From Alphaproteobacteria bacterium (GTDB lineage Bacteria; Pseudomonadota; Alphaproteobacteria; SHVP01), in NCBI GenBank assembly GCA_016869765.1, contig VGES01000005.1, positions 1-64,000 on the forward strand: a stretch of 64,000 bases of DNA, given 5' to 3'. Within the stretch, counting starts at the first letter, position 1, and each line of letters begins with the position of its first letter. Shown piece after piece: positions 42,215 to 51,574 of this stretch. A model generated the notes under the pieces. The model saw nothing but the letters and a program-made list of their open reading frames with translations, made no database searches and was not told the DNA's origin. The translations under genes and the position numbers were made by a program.

Positions 42215-43646
42215 ATCTCGACTGAGTGCCACCGACGGTGAGGCCGTCGATGCGTACGGTTGGAAGGCCGACACCGACGGGGACGCCTTGGCCCGCCTTA
42301 CCGCAAGTGCCAACGCCGGGGTCAAGCATCATGTCGTTGCCGATGGCGGTGATCTTGGTGAGTACGTCCGGGCCGTTGCCGATCAGAGTGGCGCCCTTGA
42401 CCGGTGTCGTCACGCGCCCATTCTCGATCCGGTAGGCCTCGGTGCAGGTGAACACGAATTTGCCCGAGGTGATGTCGACCTGGCCGCCGCCGAAGTTCGT
42501 GGCGTAGAGGCCGTTCTTCACACCGGCCAAAATTTCCTCTTTCGGGCGATCGCCGGCCAACATGTAGGTGTTGGTCATGCGAGGCATGGGGGAATGGGCG
42601 AAGCTCTCGCGGCGACCGTTCCCCGTCGGACGCACCCCCATCAGTCGGGCGTTGAGCCTGTCCTGCAGATAGCCGCGCAGGATGCCATCCTCGATGAGGA
42701 CGGTGCGGGACGTGGGTGTGCCTTCGTCGTCGATCGTGAGCGAGCCGCGGCGGTCGGGGATGGTCCCGTCATCGACGACGGTGACGCCTTTGGCGGCAAC
42801 GCGCTGTCCGAGGAGGCCGGCGAAGGCCGAGGTCTTCTTGCGGTTGAAGTCGCCCTCGAGCCCGTGCCCGATGGCCTCATGCAGGAGGATTCCCGGCCAA
42901 CCAGGGCCGAGCACCACGGTCATTTCGCCCGCCGGTGCCGGCTCGGCGCCGAGGTTGACGATCGCTTGGCGCAACGCTTCTTCGACGGCCGCGTGCCAAG
43001 TGTTCGCACCGATGAACGCCGGCAATGAGGTGCGCCCGCCGGTGCCGAACGACCCTGATTCCTGCCGCTCGGCCTCGCCCACGACCACGGACACGTTCAG
43101 GCGCACCAGCGGCCGGATGTCGCCGGCGGATGCACCGTCGCCGCGCAACAGGTGGATGGCCTGCCAGGAACTGGCCAGCGAAACCGAAACTTGCCGGACG
43201 CGCGGGTCCTTGGCGCGGGCAAACGCATCCATGTCCTGGAGCAACTTGACCTTGGCGGCGAAATCGACGGCGGCAATCGGGTTTTCGTCGCTGTAAAGCC
43301 GCCGATTCGTTCCCGTCGGAGCGAGATCGAGCGTGCCGATGCGCCCGCTCTTGACGGCCGTGACGGTCGTCGCCGCACGTCGAATGGCATCCTCGGACAG
43401 TTCGGACGCGTGGGCATACCCGGTCGACTCGCCCGCCACGGCGCGGAGGCCGAAGCCCTGGGTGGTATCGAAGGTCGCCGCTTTCAGGCGGCCATCGTCG
43501 AACGCGAGGCTCTCCGACTGGCGGTATTCGAGATAGAGCTCGCCGTCGTCCATCCCCGAGAGTGTGTCGCCAACGAGCCGCGTGAGACGGCCCTCATCGA
43601 GCCCGGGACGATCGAACAGCAGGGAACGGGTGGTGGGGCCGGTCAT
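42213..43646 (-). CDS. tldD: TldD metalloprotease subunit
   Basis: A 477-residue TldD, the catalytic partner of TldE/PmbA (encoded at 33901-35259). The zinc motif HExxxH is intact in LLHEAIGHGLEGDFNRKKTSAF (quoted in part; about residue 255), and the downstream PGVGTCGKAGQGVPVGVGLP segment carries the Cys proposed as third ligand. ATG 43646 has an AGGAGAGG Shine-Dalgarno. A TATATA box (43669-43674) lies about 23 bases upstream of the start, too near the start for any long leader. The gene is divergent from the coxB operon. Confidence 0.94.
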   Translation of the reverse strand: MTGPTTRSLLFDRPGLDEGRLTRLVGDTLSGMDDGELYLEYRQSESLAFDDGRLKAATFDTTQGFGLRAVAGESTGYAHASELSEDAIRRAATTVTAVKSGRIGTLDLAPTGTNRRLYSDENPIAAVDFAAKVKLLQDMDAFARAKDPRVRQVSVSLASSWQAIHLLRGDGASAGDIRPLVRLNVSVVVGEAERQESGSFGTGGRTSLPAFIGANTWHAAVEEALRQAIVNLGAEPAPAGEMTVVLGPGWPGILLHEAIGHGLEGDFNRKKTSAFAGLLGQRVAAKGVTVVDDGTIPDRRGSLTIDDEGTPTSRTVLIEDGILRGYLQDRLNARLMGVRPTGNGRRESFAHSPMPRMTNTYMLAGDRPKEEILAGVKNGLYATNFGGGQVDITSGKFVFTCTEAYRIENGRVTTPVKGATLIGNGPDVLTKITAIGNDMMLDPGVGTCGKAGQGVPVGVGLPTVRIDGLTVGGTQSR

Positions 43647-43993
43647 GGGAACCTCTCCTGGTGAGAGCTATATAGGCGGCACACGCCGTCCACACCATGC
43701 GAGCGTCGTCTCACGAGCGATCACCGCGTCGGGGCCACAATGCTGCATTGCGACATTACGCCGCAAAAATTTCGCAGGTCCGAGATTGTCCGCGGGCAAC
43801 AGCAAAAAATATTGGTACTCCAGTAGGTTAGTGTATCGGGCCGCGATTGGCCGCGCGGTCAGACCTCGCACCGAGTTTGGCTCAGGTGGCAAGGCTAGCG
43901 CCCCTGTGGGGGACGGAGTAAAACAGCCCGCAATCCGCAGCGAAACGCTTGATTTGCTGTCGGAATTTGGAGTCCGCCGACAAGGAGTGGGTA
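43647..43993. promoter_or_regulatory. Divergent control region between tldD and the cytochrome oxidase operon
   Basis: A 347-bp region without a credible gene. It holds the tldD Shine-Dalgarno and TATATA box at its left end and the AGGAG before coxB at 43983-43987. An A-rich tract (CAGCAAAAAATATTGG, 43800-43815) stands out against the GC-rich surroundings and marks a likely promoter zone for the oxidase operon. I cannot assign -35/-10 boxes with confidence and see no known riboswitch or tRNA. Confidence 0.45.
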
Positions 43994-44827
43994 GTGCGCA
44001 GGATATTGGCAGTCTGGGTGGCCGTCGTGACGCTGGTCATGAGCGTGGGCGCCATGGCGGAAGAGGGCACGTTGTTCCCATGGCAGATGAACTTCCGTGG
44101 CGCGGCGTCGCCGTCGATGGAGCAGGTCGTTTCCCTGCACGACGGGCTTCTCGTCCTGATCACGTTGATCGCGTTGTTCGTCCTGGTGCTGATGGGCTAC
44201 GTGATGGTTCGCTTCCGCGCCAGCCGGAACCCGAACCCGAGCAAAACGACGCACAACACGCTGATCGAGGTGGTCTGGACGGTGGTCCCGATCATCATTC
44301 TCGTTGGCGTGGCGATCCCATCGTTCCGCCTTCTCTACTTCATGGATCGGACGGCCAATCCCGATATGACGTTCAAGGCCATCGGGCATCAGTGGTACTG
44401 GAGCTACGAGTACCCCGATCACGGTGGGTTCGGCTTCGATGCCATGATGATCGAAACCGACAAACTCAAGCCTGGGCAGCCGCGCCTTTTGGCAACCGAC
44501 AATGAGATCGTCCTCCCGATCAATCAGAACATTCGTCTGCTGGTGACCGCCGAAGATGTGATCCATGCCTGGGCGGTACCCGCCTTCGGCGTGAAGGTCG
44601 ACGCAGTCCCGGGTCGGGTAAACGAAACCTGGGTGCGGATTACGAAGCCCGGGACGTACTATGGTCAGTGCTCGGAGCTGTGCGGCATCCGTCATGGATT
44701 CATGCCGATTCAGGTCCGCGCCGTGCCAAAGGCGGAGTTCGATCAATGGGCTGTGCGTCAGAAGGCGGCGTTCGATGCCCAAAATTCCGGAACGACGCGG
44801 GTCGCGTCGGTTCGCGAGCAGCAGTAA
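43994..44827 (+). CDS. coxB: Cytochrome c oxidase subunit II (CuA subunit)
   Basis: A 277-residue subunit II of the aa3-type oxidase, accepting electrons from cytochrome c at the periplasmic CuA centre. A signal peptide (MRRILAVWVAVVTLVMS, cut near AMA) is followed by two transmembrane helices, the aromatic WYWSYEY patch and the CuA ligands in YGQCSELCGIRHGFMP (Cys, Cys, His, Met) with the earlier ligand His in VIHAW. The start is GTG 43994, six bases after AGGAG and exactly at the signal peptide. No C-terminal cytochrome c domain, so this is the caa3-negative form. First gene of the oxidase operon. Confidence 0.96.
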   Translation: MRRILAVWVAVVTLVMSVGAMAEEGTLFPWQMNFRGAASPSMEQVVSLHDGLLVLITLIALFVLVLMGYVMVRFRASRNPNPSKTTHNTLIEVVWTVVPIIILVGVAIPSFRLLYFMDRTANPDMTFKAIGHQWYWSYEYPDHGGFGFDAMMIETDKLKPGQPRLLATDNEIVLPINQNIRLLVTAEDVIHAWAVPAFGVKVDAVPGRVNETWVRITKPGTYYGQCSELCGIRHGFMPIQVRAVPKAEFDQWAVRQKAAFDAQNSGTTRVASVREQQ

Positions 44828-44853
44828 CAGTTTAGGAACGGGGACGTTCGACC

Positions 44854-46455
44854 ATGGGTTACAGAGCGAGCACCGGCGCGCACGACGATCATCGGCCACA
44901 CGGTTGGCGGAGATGGATTTACTCCACGAACCACAAGGACATCGGGACGATGTACATCATCTTCGCGATCGTCTCCGGGATCGTGGCCGGCTCGATGTCG
45001 ATCGCGATGCGGGCCGAGTTGGAGGCGCCCGGCATGCAGGTGTTCGGCGGAGACTTCCAGCAGTACAACGTGTTCGTGACCGCGCACGGTCTGATCATGG
45101 TGTTCTTCATGATCATGCCGGCGTTCATTGGCGGGTTCGGCAATTGGTTTGTGCCGCTGATGATCGGCGCCCCCGACATGGCGTTCCCGCGCCTCAACAA
45201 CATCTCGTTCTGGCTTCTGATTCCGTCCGCCATCCTGCTGGTGAGCTCTTCGCTGGTCGACGGTGGGGCGGGAGTAGGCTGGACCGTCTATGCCCCGCTA
45301 TCGACCTCGGGCCAGCCGGGCGCTGCCGTCGACATGGCTATCCTGGCGCTGCATCTTGCTGGCGCGTCGTCGATCTTGGGCGCGATCAATTTCATCACCA
45401 CGATCTTAAATATGCGGGCGCCAGGCATGACCATGCACCGCATGCCGCTGTTCGTCTGGTCGATCCTGGTGACCGCGGTCCTGTTGTTGCTGTCGCTGCC
45501 GGTCCTGGCCGGCGCCATCACAATGCTGCTCACCGACCGCAATTTCGGCACGGCGTTCTTCGATGCGGCCAAGGGCGGTGATCCGATCCTCTATCAGCAC
45601 CTGTTCTGGTTCTTCGGCCACCCGGAGGTCTACATCCTGATTCTCCCGGGCTTCGGCGTCATCAGTCAGGTGGTCTCGACGTTCTCGCGCAAGCCCGTGT
45701 TCGGCTATCTCGGGATGGCCTACGCCATGGTCGCGATCGGCGTGATCGGTTTCATCGTTTGGGCGCACCACATGTACACGGTAGGGATGGATGTCGACAC
45801 GCGCGCCTATTTCATGGCCGCAACGCTGGTGATCGCGGTGCCGACCGGCATCAAGATTTTCAGTTGGATCGCGACGATGTGGGGCGGGTCGATCGAGTAC
45901 AAGACGCCGATGTTGTTCGCGCTTGGCCTGATCTTCCTGTTCACCGTCGGCGGCGTCACCGGCATCATATTGGCCAACGCGGGCATCGACATCGCGTTGC
46001 ACGACACCTACTACGTTGTCGGGCATTTCCACTACACGATGTCCCTGGGTGCGCTTTTCGGCATCTATGCCGCGTTCTATTACTGGACGCCCAAGATGTG
46101 GGGTTACAACTACAACGAAACCCTCGGGAAGCTGCACTTCTGGATCACGTTCATCGGCGTCAACTTGACGTTCTTCCCGATGCACTTCTCGGGGCTCGCC
46201 GGGATGCCGCGACGCATCCCCGACTATCCGGACGCCTACGGTCCGTGGAACTACGTGTCGTCGATCGGATCGTACATCTCGGGATTCGGCGTGCTTGTAT
46301 TCCTGTACCTGATGGTCGAGATGTTCGCGAAGAAGCGGAAAGCCGCCGACAACCCATGGGGCGCGGGCGCCACGACGCTCGAATGGTCGCAGCCCTCGCC
46401 GCCGCCGTTCCACACCTACGAGCAGCTGCCCCGGATTACCGGGGGCCATCACTAG
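44854..46455 (+). CDS. coxA: Cytochrome c oxidase subunit I
   Basis: A 533-residue, 12-helix catalytic subunit carrying heme a, heme a3 and CuB. Signature segments: [35 protein letters not shown] with the D-channel Asp, [18 protein letters not shown] with the channel Glu and His-Tyr crosslink, [17 protein letters not shown], and PTGIKIFSW with the K-channel Lys. These place it in the A1 (mitochondrial-like) family. ATG 44854 follows coxB by 26 bases and the heme O synthase gene follows 15 bases later. Confidence 0.98.
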   Translation: MGYRASTGAHDDHRPHGWRRWIYSTNHKDIGTMYIIFAIVSGIVAGSMSIAMRAELEAPGMQVFGGDFQQYNVFVTAHGLIMVFFMIMPAFIGGFGNWFVPLMIGAPDMAFPRLNNISFWLLIPSAILLVSSSLVDGGAGVGWTVYAPLSTSGQPGAAVDMAILALHLAGASSILGAINFITTILNMRAPGMTMHRMPLFVWSILVTAVLLLLSLPVLAGAITMLLTDRNFGTAFFDAAKGGDPILYQHLFWFFGHPEVYILILPGFGVISQVVSTFSRKPVFGYLGMAYAMVAIGVIGFIVWAHHMYTVGMDVDTRAYFMAATLVIAVPTGIKIFSWIATMWGGSIEYKTPMLFALGLIFLFTVGGVTGIILANAGIDIALHDTYYVVGHFHYTMSLGALFGIYAAFYYWTPKMWGYNYNETLGKLHFWITFIGVNLTFFPMHFSGLAGMPRRIPDYPDAYGPWNYVSSIGSYISGFGVLVFLYLMVEMFAKKRKAADNPWGAGATTLEWSQPSPPPFHTYEQLPRITGGHH

Positions 46456-46470
46456 GCTCGGGAACGATCG

Positions 46471-47421
46471 GTGTCTGAAGCGACAACGAGCGCGCGAGCC
46501 GTGACGGGGTTCGTCGCGGCCGCCGACATGCCGGCGGCGGTTACGGATTACGTTGCTCTATTGAAGCCGCGGGTGATGTCGCTCGTCGTGTTCACCGGCC
46601 TCGTCGGCATGGTGATCGCGCCTGGCAGCCTCCACCCGGCACTCTCGGCCATCGCGCTGCTGTCGATCGCACTCGGGGCGGGCGCCTCGGGCGCTATCAA
46701 CATGTGGTTCGATCGTGACATCGACGCGGTGATGGCCCGAACCGCCTCACGCCCGATTCCGAGCGGTCGTATTGCTCCTGGCGAGGCTTTGGGCTTCGGT
46801 GTCTTCGTGGCGGTTGCGTCGGTCCTGCTGATGGGACTGATGGTCAATGTTGCGGCGGCCGCGTTGCTGGCGTTGACCATCGCGTTCTACGTGTTCGTCT
46901 ACACGATGTGGTTGAAGCGCAAGACGCCGCAGAACATCGTAATCGGCGGGGCCGCCGGAGCATTGCCGCCGGTGATCGGCTGGGCCGCCGTCACCGGTTC
47001 GGTCGACTGGCTGCCGCTCGCGTTGTTCGCTCTCGTCTTCTTCTGGACCCCGCCGCATTTCTGGGCGCTCGCTCTCGTGCGTCGCGACGAGTACGCCCGA
47101 GCGGGCGTGCCCATGTTGCCGGTCGTTGCCGGCATCGACCAGACCAAGCGCCAGATATTGCTCTATTCGCTCATCGTAAGCCCGCTCGGGCTGTTGCCGT
47201 GGCTCATGGGCGCAACCTCTCTGGTTTTTGGCGTGGGGAGCGCGGTCCTCGGCAGCGTCTTCGTCGCGATGTCGTGGCGCCTCCGCCGAACGGCGGCGGT
47301 GAACGAAGAGGAACAAGAGGCGCGACGCCTGTTCGGGTTCTCCATTCTCTACCTGTTCTTGATGTTCTGCCTGCTGCTCGCCGATCACGGCATGCGCGCG
47401 GCGGGCTTGGTCGTGACGTGA
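46471..47421 (+). CDS. ctaB: Protoheme IX farnesyltransferase (heme O synthase)
   Basis: A 316-residue membrane enzyme converting heme B to heme O, precursor of the heme A used by CoxA. The Asp-rich prenyl-diphosphate site is [21 protein letters not shown] (quoted in part; about residues 71-90), with the second Asp-poor loop in [13 protein letters not shown]. About nine transmembrane helices. Start is GTG 46471; the family domain begins at [15 protein letters not shown]. It overlaps the following small gene by GTGA. Heme A synthase is not in the window. Confidence 0.95.
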   Translation: MSEATTSARAVTGFVAAADMPAAVTDYVALLKPRVMSLVVFTGLVGMVIAPGSLHPALSAIALLSIALGAGASGAINMWFDRDIDAVMARTASRPIPSGRIAPGEALGFGVFVAVASVLLMGLMVNVAAAALLALTIAFYVFVYTMWLKRKTPQNIVIGGAAGALPPVIGWAAVTGSVDWLPLALFALVFFWTPPHFWALALVRRDEYARAGVPMLPVVAGIDQTKRQILLYSLIVSPLGLLPWLMGATSLVFGVGSAVLGSVFVAMSWRLRRTAAVNEEEQEARRLFGFSILYLFLMFCLLLADHGMRAAGLVVT

Positions 47422-47540
47422 GCGAAGAAGAGCGGGCGCGGCGTATACGGTCTCGTAACCGCGCCGTCCTGATCGTGTTGCTGGCGATGGTCGTCCTTAT
47501 TTTCCTGGGATCGATCGCGCGGCTTGGAGGGGGCGGATAG
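47418..47540 (+). CDS. CoxF-like small membrane protein of the oxidase operon
   Basis: A 40-residue protein with a charged N-terminus ([15 protein letters not shown]) and one transmembrane helix ([20 protein letters not shown], quoted at 20). GTG start overlaps the ctaB stop (GTGA), and its TAG overlaps the ctaG GTG (TAGTG), so it is tightly coupled on both sides. A tiny gene in this exact slot is common in alphaproteobacterial oxidase operons and is often labelled CoxF; the exact function is unclear. The single helix may assist oxidase assembly. Confidence 0.75.
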   Translation: MSEEERARRIRSRNRAVLIVLLAMVVLIFLGSIARLGGGG

Positions 47541-48121
47541 TGGCGCCGTTTTCGCGCATTCGTTTGACCGGCCTGTCGCTCGTGGCGCTTGTCGTCGCCA
47601 TGGTCGGCCTCTCCTATGCCGCGGTGCCGCTCTACCAGGCGTTTTGCCAGTGGACGGGGCTGGGCGGCACGACTCAGCGGGCCGAGGCGGCTCCGGGAGC
47701 GCTCGGCGAGCGGACGATCAACGTCTTTTTCGACGCCAACGTCGGTCGCGGCCTGGCGTGGGAATTCAAGCCCGTGCAGCGCGAGATGACGGTTCGCATC
47801 GGCGAGGAATCGCTTGCGTTCTACCGTGCCCAAAATCCGACCGCGCGCGAGATCGTCGGCTCGGCGACATTCAATGTCACGCCGCCGACCGCGGGAATCT
47901 ACTTCAGCAAGATCGAGTGTTTCTGTTTCACCGAGCAGGTGCTGCTGCCGGGCGAGTCGGTGACGATGCCGGTGAGTTTCTTCGTTGACCCGGCGATACT
48001 CAACGACCGCAACCTGGCCGATCTTACCAGCATCACGTTGTCCTACACGTTCTTCGAACAAAAGGATCGCAAGAGCCGCGTTTCGAGCACCGGCGGCAAG
48101 GGCGATCGAACCTTGAATTAG
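47540..48121 (+). CDS. ctaG: Cytochrome c oxidase assembly protein, CuB insertion (Cox11 type)
   Basis: A 193-residue, single-helix membrane protein delivering copper to the CuB site of CoxA. One N-terminal transmembrane segment (LVALVVAMVGLSYAAVPLYQ) precedes AFCQWTGLGGTT; the copper-binding CFCF motif is in KIECFCFTEQVLLPGE (about residues 128-143), followed by MPVSFFVDP. The start is GTG 47540, overlapping the small upstream gene. It matches the Cox11 family in full length. Confidence 0.95.
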   Translation: MAPFSRIRLTGLSLVALVVAMVGLSYAAVPLYQAFCQWTGLGGTTQRAEAAPGALGERTINVFFDANVGRGLAWEFKPVQREMTVRIGEESLAFYRAQNPTAREIVGSATFNVTPPTAGIYFSKIECFCFTEQVLLPGESVTMPVSFFVDPAILNDRNLADLTSITLSYTFFEQKDRKSRVSSTGGKGDRTLN

Positions 48122-48156
48122 GCATGAGCCGGCCAGCGCAGTAAGGAGAGTTTCCC

Positions 48157-48969
48157 ATGGCGACACATACCAAAGGCCACGAATACCACCTGGTCGACCC
48201 CAGTCCCTGGCCGGCCGTCGGCGCGGTCAGCGTCCTCGCCCTTGCCGTCGGGCTGATTGTCTTCATGCACTCGGGTTTCGTGTGGCTCCTGGTGGCTGGC
48301 GGCCTCGGCGTGGCCTACACGATGTTGGTGTGGTGGCGCGACATCACCAAGGAAGCGGTCGTAGAGAAACACCACACGATGATCGTCCGCATCGGACTGC
48401 GGTACGGCATGATCCTGTTCATCGCCTCCGAGGTGATGTTCTTCGCGGCCTGGTTCTGGGCCTACTTCAACGCAAGCCTTTTCCCGACCGAGCAGATGGG
48501 GAACACGTGGCCGCCGGAAGGCGTGATCACCTTCCCGACGTGGGATCTGCCGTTCCTCAATACGCTCATCCTGCTGCTGTCCTCGACCACGGTGACCTGG
48601 GCCCACCATGCGCTGCGCCAGGGGGACTACGACGGACTGAAGAAAGGCTTGCTCGTCACCGTTGCGCTTGGCCTGCTGTTCACTTGTGTGCAGGTCTATG
48701 AGTACTCGCACGCTGCCTTCAGCTTCAGCGGCGGGATCTATGGTTCGACCTTCTTCATGGCGACGGGCTTTCACGGTTTTCATGTGATCGTCGGCACCAT
48801 CTTCCTGATCGTTTGCACCGTCCGGGCGTTCAAGGGGCACTTCACGCCCGATCACCACTTCGGGCTCGAGGCGGCCGCTTGGTACTGGCACTTCGTCGAC
48901 GTCGTCTGGCTGTTCCTGTTCTCCGCGATCTATTGGTGGGGTGCGGGCACGGCGATCGCCGCGCACTAG
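48157..48969 (+). CDS. coxC: Cytochrome c oxidase subunit III
   Basis: A 270-residue, seven-helix subunit III that stabilises the catalytic core and the proton uptake path. Family markers: FIASEVMFFAAWFWAYFNASLFP with the conserved Glu, TVTWAHHALRQGD, FMATGFHGFHVIVGTIFLIV and AAAWYWHFVDVVWLFLF (each quoted up to 20 where longer). ATG 48157 has an AAGGAGAG Shine-Dalgarno. It follows ctaG by 35 bases and precedes the DUF983 gene by 7. Confidence 0.97.
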   Translation: MATHTKGHEYHLVDPSPWPAVGAVSVLALAVGLIVFMHSGFVWLLVAGGLGVAYTMLVWWRDITKEAVVEKHHTMIVRIGLRYGMILFIASEVMFFAAWFWAYFNASLFPTEQMGNTWPPEGVITFPTWDLPFLNTLILLLSSTTVTWAHHALRQGDYDGLKKGLLVTVALGLLFTCVQVYEYSHAAFSFSGGIYGSTFFMATGFHGFHVIVGTIFLIVCTVRAFKGHFTPDHHFGLEAAAWYWHFVDVVWLFLFSAIYWWGAGTAIAAH

Positions 48970-48976
48970 CCGTCGC

Positions 48977-49339
48977 ATGACCGGGGAGACCCCGCACCGG
49001 GTTTCCCCGTTCGTGTCAGGGCTCCGCGGGCGCTGCCCGCGTTGCGGTCGTGGCCCGTTGTTCCAGGGATTGCTGACGATCCGGGAACGCTGCGAGGACT
49101 GCGGGCTCGCCCTGCGTGCCGCCGACACCGGCGACGGTCCGGCGGTCTTCGTCATCATGATCGTCGGCTTCCTGGTGGTCGGCGGCGTGCTCGTCCTCGA
49201 GATCGCCGCTCAACCGCCGTTCTGGTTCCATGCCGTGGTCTGGTTGCCCACGGTGCTGGTCTTGTCGCTCGCCCTGCTGCGACCGCTGAAGGCCACGTTT
49301 TATGCTCTGCAGTTTCGCCACCGCACGGATGTCCGATGA
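48977..49339 (+). CDS. DUF983 family membrane protein
   Basis: A 120-residue protein with a zinc-ribbon-like pair at the start (RCPRCGRG and RCEDCGLAL, about residues 18-44) followed by two transmembrane helices. DUF983 proteins are frequent in oxidase operons of alphaproteobacteria and a role in oxidase maturation is presumed. ATG 48977 lies 7 bases after the coxC stop; its TGA overlaps the SURF1 start (ATGA). Confidence 0.82.
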   Translation: MTGETPHRVSPFVSGLRGRCPRCGRGPLFQGLLTIRERCEDCGLALRAADTGDGPAVFVIMIVGFLVVGGVLVLEIAAQPPFWFHAVVWLPTVLVLSLALLRPLKATFYALQFRHRTDVR

Positions 49340-50085
49340 TGGGTTGGCTTGAACGGTACTTGGGCGTTCGACCCGCCCCGGGGGCGACCATCGCCACCGT
49401 CGTGGCGACCGCCATTCTCATCGGCCTCGGAACGTGGCAGATCGAGCGTCTCGCCTGGAAGAACGCTTTGATTTCCGAGCGCACGAGCAACTTTGCGGCG
49501 GCTCCAGTGGCTCTGACCGGCGATGACAATGCGGTGGAAGCCTTGGCGTGGCGGCGGGTCAGCGTGACCGGGCGATTCCTCCACGATCGGGAGCTGTTTC
49601 TCGCCGCCCGTTCGCTGCGCGGCAATGTCGGCTACCACGTGTTGACACCGTTGCAGCGGGACGATGGGCGGGTGGTGTTGATCAATCGTGGCTGGGTCGG
49701 GCCGCCGAAGAAAGACCCTGCAGCCCGTGCGGCGGCCAATCCCCCGGGCCCGGTCCGAATCAGCGGAATCGTCACGCTCGGCGCGAAGAAGGCTTGGCTC
49801 GGGCCCGACAACAACCCCTCGACCAACACGTGGCTCTGGGTCGATCTGCCTGCCATGGGGCAGCATCTAGGGACGAAACTCCTGCCCGTCGTCGTCGAGG
49901 CCGACGCCACGCCGAACCCCGGCGGATTCCCGATCGGCGGGCAGACCAGGATCAACTTGCCGAACGATCATCTTGGTTATGCGCTGACCTGGTACGCCCT
50001 GGCGGTCGTCCTGGTCGTCATCTGGTTCGCCTGGCATCGTCGGCGAGCGCGCCTCGCGCTCCGCGACGCCGCGTCGAATGACTGA
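49336..50085 (+). CDS. SURF1 family cytochrome oxidase assembly protein
   Basis: A 249-residue membrane protein with two transmembrane helices flanking a periplasmic domain. LIGLGTWQIERLAWK, GRFLHDRELFLAARS and LINRGWVGP are SURF1 landmarks; the C-terminal helix contains YALTWYALAVVLVVIWF. SURF1 delivers or handles heme a for subunit I. ATG 49336 (MMGWLERYLG) overlaps the DUF983 stop; another ATG at 49339 is an alternative. The last gene of the oxidase run; the M32 peptidase overlaps its end by 8 bases. Confidence 0.92.
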   Translation: MMGWLERYLGVRPAPGATIATVVATAILIGLGTWQIERLAWKNALISERTSNFAAAPVALTGDDNAVEALAWRRVSVTGRFLHDRELFLAARSLRGNVGYHVLTPLQRDDGRVVLINRGWVGPPKKDPAARAAANPPGPVRISGIVTLGAKKAWLGPDNNPSTNTWLWVDLPAMGQHLGTKLLPVVVEADATPNPGGFPIGGQTRINLPNDHLGYALTWYALAVVLVVIWFAWHRRRARLALRDAASND

Positions 50086-51574
50086 CGGCCCGTACGCGGC
50101 GCTCGAAGCGCGATTTCGCCGCATCGCCATCATCGACGGCGCGCAGGCCGTTCTCCATTGGGATCGGGCGGTCATGATGCCGCCGGGCGGTGCGGACGCG
50201 CGCACCGAGCAGTTGGCCGTCCTATCGGGTCTTAGCCATGAACTTATCGTCGAACCGGCCATAGGAGATCTGCTGGACCGAGTGGAGGCCGATCGCGACC
50301 GGTTGGGACCCTGGCAGGCGGCCAATCTCCGGGAGATGCGCCGGCTGTGGCGTCATGCCAATGCCCTCTCCCAGGACCTGGTCGAAGCCCTCGCACGTGC
50401 CGCCTCGACCTGCGAATTGAACTGGCGCCAGGCGCGAGCCGCAGACGACTTTGCCTCGGTCCTGCCGTCGCTCGAGAACTTGATCGGGCTCGTGCGGGAG
50501 AAGGCGCAAGCCAAGGCCACGGCCCTCGATGTTCCGCCCTACGAAGCGCTCCTCGATGCCTACGACCCCGGCCGCCGCCGAGCCGAGATCGATCGCCTCT
50601 TTGCCGAACTGCGGTCGTTCCTGCCGTCGATTCTCTCCGCGGTGTTGGCGCGTCAGTCGCGGCGCTCGGCGCCCATGCCCTTCGACGGACCGCTTCCGAT
50701 CGAGGCGCAACGTCGTCTCGGCGAGGCCCTGATGACCGCTGTCGGATTCGACACCGAATTCGGACGCCTCGACGTCAGCCACCACCCGTTCACCGGCGGT
50801 GTGCCCGACGACGTGCGCATCACGACGCGCTACAAAGACGACGATTTCTCGGAATCGGTCATGGCGGTGCTGCACGAGACCGGGCACGCCCTCTACGAAC
50901 GCGGCCTCCCCGCTGCCTGGCGTTGGCAGCCGGTCGGGGAGTCCCGCGGCATGACCATCCACGAATCGCAATCGTTGCTGATCGAAATGCAGGCCTGTCG
51001 CGGTCGCCAGTTTTCTGAATTCGCGCTGCCGATCATCAAGAGCAGCTTCGGGAAATCCGGTCCGGCCTGGACCCTCGAGAACCTGCTGGCCCATACCCAG
51101 CGGGTCGAGCCCGGCCTCATCCGGGTCGAGGCCGATGAGGTGACGTACCCGTTCCACGTCATGCTGCGTTATGACCTCGAGACGGCGCTACTCCAGGGCG
51201 ATCTTCGTCCACGGGACCTGCCCGGGGCGTGGCGCGATGGAATGATGAAGTTGCTCGGGATCGCGGTGCCCGATGATCGCGATGGCTGCATGCAAGATAT
51301 CCATTGGTTTCATGGCGATATCGGGTACTTCCCGACCTACACCTTGGGCGCCTTGGCCGCCGCACAGCTGTTCGCGGCAGCGGTGGCCGCTGTCCCAGAC
51401 ATCCCGGAGAGGATCCGTCGCGGCGATTTCCGGCCGTTGCTCGGCTGGTTGCGCGAGCACGTCCATGGTGTGGGCTGCCTGTCCTCGAGCGACGATCTCC
51501 TCGAGCGGGCCACCGGCACCGGTTTGGGGACGGAGGCGTTTCGCCGGCACGTCGAACGACGGTACCTATCATGA
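50078..51574 (+). CDS. M32 family carboxypeptidase (Taq-type)
   Basis: A 498-residue metallo-carboxypeptidase. Zinc motif HETGH (HExxH) lies in MAVLHETGHALYERGLP (about residues 265-281) and the third-ligand Glu in IHESQSLLIEM. ARTEQLAVLS and SHHPFTGGVPDDVRITTRY are typical of the family, and HWFHGDIGYFPTYTLGALAA marks the C-terminus. It removes C-terminal residues from peptides and is expected in the cytoplasm. Its start lies inside the SURF1 end and its stop overlaps the PAP2 gene (ATGA). Confidence 0.93.
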   Translation: MTDGPYAALEARFRRIAIIDGAQAVLHWDRAVMMPPGGADARTEQLAVLSGLSHELIVEPAIGDLLDRVEADRDRLGPWQAANLREMRRLWRHANALSQDLVEALARAASTCELNWRQARAADDFASVLPSLENLIGLVREKAQAKATALDVPPYEALLDAYDPGRRRAEIDRLFAELRSFLPSILSAVLARQSRRSAPMPFDGPLPIEAQRRLGEALMTAVGFDTEFGRLDVSHHPFTGGVPDDVRITTRYKDDDFSESVMAVLHETGHALYERGLPAAWRWQPVGESRGMTIHESQSLLIEMQACRGRQFSEFALPIIKSSFGKSGPAWTLENLLAHTQRVEPGLIRVEADEVTYPFHVMLRYDLETALLQGDLRPRDLPGAWRDGMMKLLGIAVPDDRDGCMQDIHWFHGDIGYFPTYTLGALAAAQLFAAAVAAVPDIPERIRRGDFRPLLGWLREHVHGVGCLSSSDDLLERATGTGLGTEAFRRHVERRYLS

